Below are positions 32,891 to 43,480 of a stretch of DNA of 64,000 bases, in pieces. The notes beneath the pieces were generated by a model. It was not told where the DNA came from. It saw only the letters and a list, made by a program, of their open reading frames with translations, and ran no database searches. Positions within the stretch are counted from its first letter, which is position 1. The number at the start of each line of letters is the position of its first letter. A program made the translations under genes and the position numbers. The DNA comes from Aquarana catesbeiana (lineage: Eukaryota > Chordata > Amphibia > Anura > Ranidae), in assembly GCF_042186555.1 (NCBI RefSeq), contig NC_133328.1, positions 333,568,039 to 333,632,038 of the forward strand, read 5' to 3'.

Positions 32891-33727
32891 TATTGGCCTA
32901 AGTATTGGGATGCCTGCCTTTATATGCACATGAACTGTAATGGCATCCCAGTCTTAGTCCGTAGGGTTCAAAATCAATTTGGTCCACCCTTTGCCGCTAT
33001 AACAGCTTCAACTCTTCTGGGAAGGCTGTCCACGAGGTTTAGGAGTGTGTCTATGAGAATGTTTGACCATTCTTCCAGAAGTGCATTTGTGAGGTCAGGC
33101 ACTGATGTTGGATGAGAAGGCCTGGCTTACAGTCTCTGCTCGAATTCATCCCCAAAGTGTTCTGTTGTGTTGTGCAGGCCAGTCAAGTTCCTCCACCCCA
33201 AGCTCACTCATCCATTTCTTTATGGACCTTGCTTTGTGCACTGGTCCAAATCATTTGGTGGAGGGGGGATTATGATGTGGTGTTGTTTTTCAGGTGGTTG
33301 GGCTTGGCCTCTTAGTTCCAGTGAAGGAAACTATTAAGGCGTCAGCATACCAAGACATTTTGGACAATTTCATGCTCCCAACTTTGAGGGAACAGTTTGG
33401 AGGTGGCCCCTTCCTGTTCCAACATGACTGCACACCAGTGCACAAAGCAAGGTCCATAAAGACATGGATGAGGGAGTTTTGGGTGGAGGAAATTGACTGG
33501 CCTGCACAGAGTCCTGACCTCAACCCAATAGAACACCTTTTGGCTGAATTGGAGCAGAGACTGCGAGCCAGGCCTTCTCATCCAACATCAGTGCCTGGCC
33601 TCACAAATGCGCTTCTGGAAGAATGGTCAAACATTCCCATAGACACACTAAACCTTGTGGACAACCTTCCCAGAAGCTGTTATAGCTGCAAAGGGTGGGC
33701 CAAATTAAATTTTAACCCTATGGACTA
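32891..33727. mobile_element. Palindromic Tc1-like transposon remnant
   Basis: The left arm (32891-33242) is the minus-strand 3' end of a Tc1-like gene plus its 3' flank. The right arm (33436-33727) is the same region on plus. Between them (33243-33435) lies a plus-strand block further upstream in the same gene. The arms match closely over about 290 bp. The right arm stops abruptly at the Harbinger end at 33731, so that insertion cut it. Confidence 0.8.
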
Positions 33728-33728
33728 A
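33243..33728 (+). pseudogene. Tc1-like transposase C-terminal half
   Basis: The frame 33294-33728 contains SAYQDILDNFMLPTL, LFQHDCTPVHKA (second catalytic Asp region) and PAQSPDLNPIEHLLAELEQR (catalytic Glu). An upstream frame around 33255 carries the GGG-I-M-W-type block before the second Asp. The DNA-binding domain and first catalytic Asp are missing. It differs in sequence from the Tc1 at 21604, so it is another family. Confidence 0.8.
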
Positions 33729-34129
33729 AGCCTCGTACACACAATCGGATTGTTGGCCAACAGAGCGTCAGACTTTTGTCCGAAGGGCGTGTGCCAGGAA
33801 CTTGTCTTGCATACAAATGGTACAAAACTGTCGGCCAACAAACAGACGTACTATGAGCCGATAAAGAGGAAGTTCAATTGTCAGGCGCCACCCTTTGAGC
33901 TCCTTTTGCTAATTTTGTGTTAGTAGAAGTTTGGTGAGTGTTGATTCACGCTTTTCAGTTTGTGCTTTTCAGTTAATTTCTGAATGGCCATTCGTCAACC
34001 AGCCATGTTGCAGAATCGGAGGAGAGAACATGCTATTATTGGCCTTGGTGTTATTGTTTGACCCAAGTCCAGTCCAGGAACAAGAGGAGGAGGATTTCTT
34101 GGACCAAAAATTGATTGCTTAATCATGAC

Positions 34130-34440
34130 CAATTATGTCATACTCCTTCATACGCTCTAGGAGAATAATCCATATGATTTTCGGAATTATCTCCGGATGA
34201 CAGACCCTTGCTTTCACCAAACTCTTGGCATTGTTGACCCCTATATTAAGAAGCAGGAGGCTTGCCATTACTCCTGAGCAAAGGCTCAGAGCCACCTTGC
34301 GATACTTGGCGACGGGGAGAAGTCTACATGACCTCAAGTTTACCACTGGGATCTCCCCCCAGGCTCTGGGACTCATTATTCCAGAGACCTGCTCAGCCAT
34401 TATTCAAGTCCTGCAGAAGGACTATATTCGGGTAAGTTTT
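34130..34440 (+). pseudogene. Harbinger transposase, N-terminal exon
   Basis: Read across a frameshift, it has FRNYLRMTDPCFHQTLGIVD and then, in the frame 34225-34449, LAITPEQRLRATLRYLATGR and ISPQALGLIIPETCSAIIQV. This is the conserved front part of DDE_Tnp_4 Harbinger transposases. It ends at a good splice donor, GGGTAAGT near 34430. Confidence 0.8.
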
Positions 34441-35214
34441 TTCCCTTAACTTCACATTCTATGTATTTAATGTTTGCTAATGTATTGTATTCATTTCTTG
34501 ATTCCATAATTAACATTATTATGCTGTGAAGGTCCTCTTTGTCCTCATTTATGCTGTAAGCTTTTCCTGCCCCTTTTTTGGCCTACATGCATATTTTCCT
34601 TCACTAACCTCCCCAGCATGCTATCCTGGGCCCATACACACCTAGCCTAGTAACTTAACAATGTTTTTTGTCAGCTATATTTTTGTGCTTACCCTAAACA
34701 CCCCCTGAAATGTGTCCAAATGTTATTGTTGTCCTCCAATTCAGGCAGAGTGCAAGACACCATTTTTTGGTGCTATAACTCATTTGTAACCCTCCCCCTC
34801 CAAAATGCTAAGTCAACAGATACAAATACTGATACAAATACTCTGCTGACTTTGCAAAACCCATACACACATTCCCTCTTTTGTGGTCATATTTCTGGAT
34901 GAATTCACCAAAGCATGTAGTGCAAGGGCCTGCCTGATTACCTTCAAATTGTAACATAGAATGATTTTGTCTCTTATTATCTTGATAGGTTATTTCTAAA
35001 TGTCAAAATGTGCTGCAATTTGGACAGTGTGTATCCATATTTTTTTATTATGACACTTGTTACCTGTCCACTGGGCTGCCAATAGTTTAAGTAAGGAGAG
35101 GCTAGCCAAAGTATCACACATTATTTATGCAAACAGCTATCATGGAAGTGGAGAGGGTTACCTGTCCAAAACATCTACCCATTGCCTCCCCCCCACCATA
35201 ACATTTTTATAATA

Positions 35215-35850
35215 GGCCACCAGAGGGGGTGAGGAATCAGATACAACTCTGGCTCATATTATTTTAATTATAAGAGCTTTTGCAGCATAGTCCTGCTAGC
35301 TGTAGTGTCTGCCTCATATGAGTTCTTGTTTCTTGATGTTGGAAAGAACAGCCACAACTCTGATGGAGGAGCCATTATGCAGACAGAGTTCTACAAGCGG
35401 CTCCAGAATGGCAATTTAAACTTGCCACCTGCTGAGGAGAATGTTGAGGGCCCCAATGTTGTTTTTGTTGCAGATGAGGCCTTTATGATGTTGTTTCCTA
35501 TGAGGAACCTCCCCCCAGAGCAGAGAATATTTAATTACAGGCACTCTCATGCCAGAAGGGTGGTTTAAAATGCCTTTGGCATCCTCTCCAGTCAGTTCAG
35601 GCTGTTTTTAACACCAATTAACCTGGCACTATACAAAATCAACCATGTGGTATTGTGCTGCGGTATACTCCATAATTTTTTACGGAGGAATGCTAGCAGC
35701 TACCTTGCCTCAGTGCCAACTGATGCGGACCCTGCAGTGGCAGGCCGAGCTGAAGAGGCTGTAGCTCGGCCATCTTTTGGCGTGATGACAGCTCTAGAAA
35801 CTGGCCGTGCTGGATTGCCCTCCAAAAATGCCAGAGATATATGTAAAAAA
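35215..35850 (+). pseudogene. Harbinger transposase, DDE part with catalytic Glu replaced by stop
   Basis: It starts around NSGSYYFNYK and continues SIVLLAVVSASYEFLFLDVG, then VADEAFMMLFPM (second catalytic Asp) and RIFNYRHSHARRVV. The next codon (35566-35568) is TAA where family members have the catalytic Glu of RVVENAFG; NAFGILSSQFRLF follows at once. A last frame to 35850 has CCGILHNFLRR. The first catalytic Asp block (normally GAIDGKH just upstream) is missing, and 34440-35215 shows no coding match. Confidence 0.85.
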
Positions 35851-36839
35851 TAGCTTGATTATTTTGTGGGTAGAGGGGCAGTGTCTTGGCAGCAAATTGG
35901 AGCTGATGCTGAATAATATTTTTATTTAATCATAAACTCATATTTCTGTTCAATATTTTTTATTGAAGCTTTTTGCAGTACAACAGCAACAATGACATTC
36001 CAAACATAAAAAAAAAATTCCTCGCTGGCCAAGAAAGCCAGAAGAGGAGAATACATTGAAATAAAAGAGTTATCTCTAACAAGGGTATTACAACATTAAG
36101 GCACTGACATGTCTACAGATATAGCACTATAGTCCCAATATAGTACCCACCCGGTTTGTAACTGAGGAATTATAACTTGTAAGGAGGGAACAGAACCAGA
36201 ACTAGATAAACTATTACATCTCAGAATATAATGGCTCCAAAAACGTGCCGTGTAATACAAGTACGTGTTGAGTTACTTAAAATGGGCTCCTTCTGGTGTT
36301 GATGAGTCATCACACAGGGGGAAGACAAGGCATTCTGTCCCCCCGCATCCGTTGCTAAGAATGAAGTGTTACTCAAGTGTTCTACTACAGGTAATGGTCA
36401 GCATGAGAGAAATTTCGGCAGGGTTGCCCCCCTAGGCAAGACCCTGAGATCACCACCCCACTCCTATGGGTGCACACTGTGGGGTGAGAGAGCTCCAGGA
36501 CCACACCCGGCAGGGCCACCAGCCCATCAGCTCCTCCCGGGACTCGCACCAGCCGGGAAGCTCCCAGGGCATCGCATTCCCTGGGATGGAGCAAATGGGA
36601 CCCTTTCCCAAAGTGACCAAAAGTGATTGATTGTTCCCTGTGCTGGGATATCTGACATACATCTGAGGTCAATCCGTGTGGAGCCTATGGAATGGTTTAC
36701 ACTCTGTCAATCCAGTATCTATTGATAGATAGTGAGAGAGGAAGGAGTGGCAGGACAGAAAGAGAGAAACAGGTGGGGAAGAAAGAGCAGGGGGTGGGAT
36801 AGGAAGTAGGATAAAGGATTGTGGTCTCGCTGGAAATCC

Positions 36840-39800
36840 TTCACATTAATAAGTGACCCGGGTAAAGTGGGATCTTGATATATGTGGCCCATGGTTGCCA
36901 GATCCCCTCAAAGCACTGTACCATGTCCCGAAGTTTTGCCACTGTTTGTTCCTGTGTCATGATCCACAAAATTTTCCGTTTGGTGGCCAGGATTGATACT
37001 GTGGGAGTTTTCCAGGCTTTTGCTAATGTGATCTTGGTGCCCAAACACAAAAAGAAAATGAGATGTTGTGTGGTCTTAGGCGTGTTGTGTGCGGTTTAGT
37101 AGGATGTATGTGGGGTCTTGAGGCACATCTATCCCAGTGACCTTTCGTAGGAGGTGAAGACATTTTTTTCCAGTAGCTTCGAATGCTGGGGCACATCCAC
37201 CATATAAGACGCATCATGCCTATATGTCTGCAGCCTCTATAGCTGAGGGGGGAGGCATCTGGATATATCTTGGAGAGCCTGGCAGGGATATAGTATCACC
37301 TACTGAAAACCTTAATGTTAGCTTCTATCAAAGCAATATTTAGGAAACCTTTAGATGATCTGCCGAAGGCTTGGAACCACATATCAGGGTCCAGCTGGAT
37401 GTCCAGGTCCGACTCCCAGGATCGAGCATATGCCGGGGGGTCTGTCCTATCTGCCAGGGAAGCATAAATAATGGAGATCACGCCCTTTTGAGGTTCTATA
37501 TTAGAACACCATTGCTCGTACATCGTGGCTTTAGGAATGTTCAGTTTGTCAGTCCAGAGTTTGCGGAGGAAGTGCCTGATCTGTGAAAATCTAAATTTTT
37601 CAACAGCTGGCATATCTAGTGTACTCAGGCAATGACCCAAAGAAATGGGGCCATTAGGTGTAAAGAAATGACCTATTCGGAAGAGATCTTTGTTCAGCCA
37701 CCAGTGAAACACATGTATATTCATCCCTGGAGGGAAGTCGGGTTATGAAATAGGTGCGTGAGGGGCTTTAGGAGGGATATCAAGTTCACATTTTTATGTA
37801 GCTGATCACAGACTGCTAGGGAGTGAGATAACATAGGGGCTAGTATGACAGGTCTGGTCTCCATGCTAAGAAGTCGAGTGTATACATTGAGGGCCACTGA
37901 TTTGGACACATTAACCTGGAGCCCCGAAATGGTTCAGAATTCCTGGAGAAGTCAGAACACATTGGGGGTGGAGATCAGTGGTGATGTCAGGAATAATAAC
38001 ATGCCATCGGCAAAGAGGGCACACTTATGTTCCTCTTGGCCGCATTGGACCCCTTTGATGTTCGTATTTGCTCTAACAGCTATGGCCAGTGTCTCGATCG
38101 CAATTGCGAAAATCAAGGGCGAAAGAGGACAGCCCTGCCTGGTTTCTCTGTGAATGTTGAAGGACTTGGAGTAGTGACCCATCAATCGCACCTGAGCTGT
38201 GGGAGATGAGTAAAGGGTGTGTATTATTTTAAGAAATCCGTCTCCAAATCCCCAGCATTCTAGAATATCAAAAAGGTAGGTCCATGACACAGAATCAAAG
38301 GCCTTCTGCAGGTCCAGTGACAACAGGTAGCCCTCCTGAGTGGGGCCCCCATCCCACTGGGACTGCAGAAGGGATATTAGATCAATTGCTCTTCGAACCT
38401 GGTCTGGACCCTGTCTCCCCAGGATGAAGCCCACTTGGTCCCTGTGAATGTAACTAGCTATGAAGCTAGACATCCTGGTTGCTAGGATTTTAGTAATTAT
38501 TTTGAGATCATTATTGATTAACGAGATAGGGCGGTAGTTACCGACCTCGCTTGAGTCTTTACCATGTTTGGGTATGACTGATATAAAAGCTGAGTTTGAA
38601 TCGCTCAGGAGAGGGGCCCCATCCTGGAGGGAGTTGAAAAACCGGGCCATGTAAGGAGCCAGTTGTGGGCCGAACTTCTTATAATAACAAACCGAGAAGC
38701 TGTCCAGGGGCTGAGGCTAACTTCAAGGACTTAATGACTTCTAGTATTTCATCTGATGAGAAGGGTGTGTCAAGAAGCTCTCGGTGCATTTGCTTTAGTT
38801 GAGGTAGATTAAGGTCCTGAAGGAACTTTTCTCTGGCATTGGAATGTGTGTGGGTTATTTTTCCATAAAGGTGCGAATAGAAGTTATGAAACAAATCCAT
38901 AATGCCCGTTGGGTTCTGTGTGAGATTGCCTGTCGGGGTGCGAATTTTGGGAAAGACCGAGGTGCGAATCCGCGGGCTTAGTTTGGCTGCAAGCTTGGAG
39001 CCTATTTTGTCCTTCTGATAAAAGAAGTGTGCCCCAGTTCATCTCAGATGTTTCTCAGCTGAGATAGTGAGGGAGAGATTTAGTTTTACTCGTGCTGAGT
39101 CAATTTTGGCCAGGCTGTCCGGGGTGGGGTTTTGCTTATGGCGCTTGCTCAGCAGACGGAATTCCTCCGTGAGTTTTAAGACTTCTGCCTTGCTTTCCCT
39201 TTTGAGTTGAGATGAGATCTTTATGAGCCTACCCCTCAACACCGCCTTGTGTGCTGCCCATAGAGAGCCTGTTGAAATTGACTCAGTGTCATTTTCACAG
39301 AAGTATTCAGTTAGGGCTGTTTCTAGGAGTTTGCAATCGGCCGGATTACTCAAGAGCGTTTTGTTGAGATGCCATCTGAAGGGTCCCCTCTCACCAGATC
39401 CACCTCTTAGGGTTAATGTCATTATAGAATGATCGGACAGGGGCGTGTCATATATTTTGGAGGATACTACCCTCGGGAGAACGTGTGTGGGGACAAAGAT
39501 GTGGTCTATCCTAGAAAAAGTATTGTGGGGTACAGAGTAGTGCGTATAGTCTCTAGAACGGGGTTTCGTTTCCCTCCAGATATCAATCAGGCCGAATGAC
39601 TGAACGGTCTGAGCTACCCAAAGGTTGCTCTTAGGGGGCCTGTTTGGTTTTTGGCTTCAGGGGGTCAGATTTGTCTGAGGAGTGATCAAAAGGAGTGTTG
39701 GAGTCTTCCCCCAATATCACTGTGCCCATGAAATGAGGCTTCAAGGTCTTAAGAGTAGTGTCGAAGAATAGGTCTTGATGTGTGTTTGGGGTATAATATG

Positions 39801-40104
39801 AGACAAATGTGTAAGCCTCTCCACTAGTCATTCCGCTAACCAGGATGTACCGGCCTTCGGGGTCTGCAATGGTTTTCGAGTGGGAGAAGGGAATTCTGTT
39901 GGAGAAGCATACCGCCAATTCTCATGTTTTGTTATGGAGGAACCTAGGATTATAGGTAGCAGGAAAATTAGTCTCTTGGAGCACTGCTACATCTGTCTTC
40001 AGTGTGTGTTGCATTATTTTGCATCTCTTCACAGGGGAGTTGAGGCCCTGTACATTGTGGGAGAATATCTTGAGTTTCCCGTCCATCTGTGTGGTGTCAG
40101 TCAT
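36840..40104 (-). pseudogene. L1 ORF2: endonuclease and reverse transcriptase, broken
   Basis: The start is the ATG at 40104 (MTDTTQMDGKLKIFSHNVQG). The APE endonuclease has SHNVQGLN and VAVLQETNF, then GRYILVSG and GEDSNTPFD after a stop. A middle region spans 39422-38679. RT occupies 38650-37952 with VGNYRPISLINND, DLQKAFDSVSW, TRQGCPLSPLIFAIAIETLA and ALFADGMLLFL. The second Asp of the FADD box is Gly. C-terminal pieces follow at 37724-37296 (RFSQIRHFLRKLW) and 37217-36841, where a Cys/His-type segment near IWWMCPSIRSYWKK and a PTVSILATKRKILWIM motif match L1 C-termini. Confidence 0.85.
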
Positions 40105-41259
40105 GGGGTGTTAGTTGGTTGTGTACTATGTGCATGTGAATCTTACCAGTCATTGTTGCTGTCCCTGGCAGATGTGAGACGTCCCCGGCATCATTGCGGA
40201 CTCGTCCTGTGTTCAGATAAGTAGGAGATCCAGCAAGACCCTGTATCTGAAGAGGAAGGTGGGAGGGTGAGGGGGTGGGGGGAGAAGAGGGTGGAAAATT
40301 GTGAAAGTAGAAGAAGAGAGAGAGGAGTAAAAAAGAGAAGCGTTAGATGGTGTATCATAGAGTAGCAATCCCAACCCACTAGGACCAGGGAGGGACCCAT
40401 CCCTGTCTGGACCGTTACCCAGAAGAAGTTCACACCGACCCAAGGGGTCGATCGAGTCTGGGTCTGACAGGAGAAAAAACTTGAGTTCACCTATCGATGC
40501 CAGAGGGAGGTGCACTGTGACGACTCCGGTCAAGTCCACCTCGTAGGTTATCGATGTCAATATGAAATTCTTGCAGTCTAAGCCCTGCTAGCACATAAAT
40601 GAAATATTTGCAAATCCCTTTTAGACCATCCCACACCCACCCGGCGTGCAACTCGCGCCAGCCTAGTGTACATCAATTGGGAATTAAAGATTTTGATGTT
40701 GGCACCCATTGCCCGCCATGAGCAGGAGCGAGACCGTCACCCAGAACAAGAAAGCAGGCCCTCCTAGGAGGGAATCAATGACCTAATGGGGGGGAGCAGG
40801 CGGAAAGGGGGATCCCCTAAAATAAATTAGACTGAGCCCTGAGCTCCACTATACCATGAGGGCAGGAAACAGAAAATTAACTATTGTGTGGAGCTGGGGA
40901 TTGAGACAAATAAATGTGAGGTGGAGCCCTCTGAAAAAAAAAAATTCAAAAAGGGAATAATAAAAAAAAAAAAAAGAACGAAACCTGGAACAAAGACCTG
41001 GAAACCTGTAAAACTGTAGTAGTGCTGCATTGTGCAGCAATGGGAAGAAAAAATGACCTTAAGGATCCGTCTGGCAGCCCTGAGGTTTACTCAGGAAAAG
41101 TAAGTCGCCATTACTATGGCTGCAGTTAGGACACAATCTCAGTCCAAAAGGAAGTCAGTAGATGGATGAGGCGTGGACAGTTCATTTTCCCCACTCATGG
41201 TGGGAAGGATTCTCTTGATCGTTTGGGAAGTTGTTTCTGCCACACTTGAGTCATGGGGC

Positions 41260-42950
41260 TCATAGGTGATGGTCATTTGGAAGAAGGTGTCGTTCCCCAT
41301 CTTGGAAAGAGGAGAAGCTGTATGGTTTGTTGTGGGAGAAGAAGTTTAAGCGAAGGGGGAAGGCCCATCTATAGGTGATTTCTTTGCCCACCAGAACTTG
41401 TAGTAGCGGTTTCAGAGCCCCTCGCTTTTGTACTGTGTATGGGGACAGATCTGCAAAAATTTTAATCTGGTGTTCCATGATCGTCAGCTTTTCTGCCGTT
41501 AGGAAAAGTTTCATCACTTCTTCTTTGATCGCATAAAAATGCGGTTTCACTATGATGTCCCTCGGGAGTCCATCAGAGCGAGATGGTTGTAAAGCCCTGT
41601 GAGCTCTGTCAAGCTCCATGCGGTGTGCTGAAAGGTTAGGGATTAAACTTTTAATAAAGTCCTGAACTGCCATGTGGGTGTCCTTAACGGATTCTGGGAG
41701 ACCCCTAATTCGGAAGTTGTAACATTTCGACTTGTTCTCCAGGTCATCTATTTTGGAGGTGGCAGTCTCTAGTTGGTCCTGGAGCTCCTGGATCCTAGCA
41801 GTATTTTGGTTAACTCTCAGAATTGCTTGGTCAGATTTTTGCTCAATCGCCTCAATTCTGGCCCCTATCTGCTGCAGATCTGCGTGTATGGAGGCTGTGA
41901 TCTGTGCTGCTGTGTGTGTCAGAGAACTCACACAGCAAGCACCCGTCTCTGTGCAGCAGCTTCCAATCCTCGTTCCGCTAATGGCAATGTGCATGCATGG
42001 AACCGTAGCCAGAAACAAATGAGATCCAGGGTGGGCATGCACAATGGCACCTCTATGCGAATGCGCGTGCACTAACGCGCACCCGCAAGTGCCAAAGTGC
42101 TAATGTGCTAATGCGCATGTGCCAATGTGCTAATGTGCTAATGTGCTAATTGCGCATGTGCGCACGCACTTACGCTGGCGCAAATCCTGGCACATAGCAC
42201 CCTATATAAACAGAGAGTCTGCCTAGCATCAGTGCTGGATTGTCTTCAGCTTGTCCCTGTGTTCCTGTTGTTACTCTGCCTGATTGACCTTGTTCCTGAA
42301 AACCCGGCTGTCTTCTGGCCATTCTCTTGGATCTCTCCTGCCTGCTGAACCTGCCTCTACCTACAATATTAACCTTGGCTTGGACTTATGATTATGGCTC
42401 TGCCTTCTGATTCTGTACCCCGCTACCCGTCTGTTGCCAACCTCTGCCTGTTTCTGACTACGGTTTTGCCTTCTGATTTGGTACCCCGCTGCATGCCTGT
42501 TGCCAACTCCTGCCTGTTCCTGATTCTGCAGTTGATTTTGATCTGGCTCCCGCTGAACAAGTCTGGTGATCAGTTTCCACATCTCCTCAGCAGAGGTTCC
42601 TGTATCCCCAAGTTTCAGCCTCATGCCTGCAGGCACCTGCACCTTTTCGTTGCCCTTGCACTCCCTGTACTCACCACCAGGGGTGCTTGGACCGGAACTG
42701 TGCAAGAGGCCACCCTCATCATTTCGGGCTCTGCTGTAAGGTACGTAACAGTGTGAGAGAGGCCTCTTGAAAGCATTTGGGAGAAGGCGGCCATCATAGA
42801 GGAAATTTCTGTGGGGGAGAGAGAGGGATCTCTGGCCTGTGTGACCCACGGATCTGGGCTGTGGAGTATATCCTGTTGTGGAGTGAGAGCTCCCCCTCCT
42901 AGTGTCCTTCCTATGAGGGATTCAGTTGAGGCAGGCGAGGGGGCCTCAGG
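41260..42950 (-). pseudogene. L1 ORF1 protein, interrupted by a solo LTR
   Basis: ORF1p is the RNA-binding chaperone of L1. Reading on minus, the N-terminal part (SSMMAAFSQMLSRGLSHT) lies at about 42830-42756. After the LTR it resumes with TAAQITASIHADLQQIG, a coiled coil (IEAIEQKSDQAILRVNQNTA), then an RRM-like and C-terminal domain (YNFRIRGLPESV, LPRDIIVKPHFYAIKEEVM, KIFADLSPYTVQKR). The frame stays open to about 41260. The exact start is not clear because the region above 42850 is in mixed frames. Confidence 0.75.
41917..42750 (+). repeat. Solo LTR inserted in L1 ORF1
   Basis: The 834-bp block begins TGTCAGAGAACTC and ends GTACGTAACA. GTGTG flanks it on both sides (41912-41916 and 42751-42755), and removing one copy plus the block restores the L1 ORF1 frame. 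A TATATAAA box at about 42202 fits a plus-strand promoter. No coding frame is present. The 5-bp duplication and TG...CA ends indicate an LTR retroelement, probably gypsy-like. Confidence 0.8.
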
Positions 42951-43385
42951 TAGTCACTGTGGCCTCAGATGTTTGGGAGGGTGGGAGAGCATCCTGATCC
43001 TGGTCTGCTATAGATTCTGTCAGGCAGGGCAGGCCTCATAAGGAGATGGCCGCCATTTTGGGATGGCCGGTCTGCGCTGCTGCGTCGTTCAGTACTGGGA
43101 TGAGGCTCCTCCGGGGCAGAGCCTGAGGTCATCGAGTAGCTGAGGAATGTTTCCCTGGCCAGCAGATGTGCATGCCGGACCGAAACGAGGGCTCAGACTG
43201 CTGCTGTGGTAGCCATTATGCCGGAGTGGCGCGGAGCTCCCGGTCTACGTGGCCATCTTGGACGCCGCCGCGCATGCGCCCTCCATAAACTCATATTTCA
43301 TTTAAACTACTGTTGTCTGTGTTTCTTATCTGTATAATATGTTCTCAAATGGCCTTTATTTTGGCCACTTGCTACAATAGTGCAA

Positions 43386-43480
43386 GCACACATGCATACT
43401 AGCCCATTATGCTTTTAGTTTGCAGGGGGAAAAAGAGAAAGTAAAATGCATCAGGGTTCACTTCCTCTTCCAAAAAAAAA
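43386..43480. repeat. Right-end fragment of the hairpin-rich repeat
   Basis: GCATACTAGCCCATTATGCT matches 31464-31483 of the copy in PLE 2, and the A-rich purine tract that follows is similar. Confidence 0.6.

Larger units (their letters stand above)
35947..43284 (-). mobile_element. Near full-length L1 LINE with target duplication
   Basis: ATAAACTCATATTTC occurs at 35932-35946 and 43285-43299, a 15-bp target duplication. On minus the element begins with a GC-rich 5' leader (GCGCATGCGCGGCGGCG), then ORF1, ORF2, and a 3' end finishing in AATAAAAAATATTGAACA. Without the inserted LTR its length is about 6.5 kb, full-length for L1. Stops and frameshifts in both frames make this copy inactive. 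Confidence 0.9.
33731..43385 (+). mobile_element. Harbinger transposon, interrupted by L1
   Basis: The left end AGCCTCGTACACACAATCGG follows a TAA. Transposase pieces occupy 34130-34430 and 35215-35850. The element is split by the L1 at 35947-43284 and resumes at 43300 for about 85 bp, then runs into another repeat. The right terminal repeat is therefore lost. Its left end resembles the MITE ends in this window. Confidence 0.7.

Noticed and set aside
42361..42849. 162-codon minus frame with repeated Asn/Arg/Gln motifs
   Set aside because: Most of it lies inside the solo LTR and crosses its edge into L1, so it cannot be one gene.
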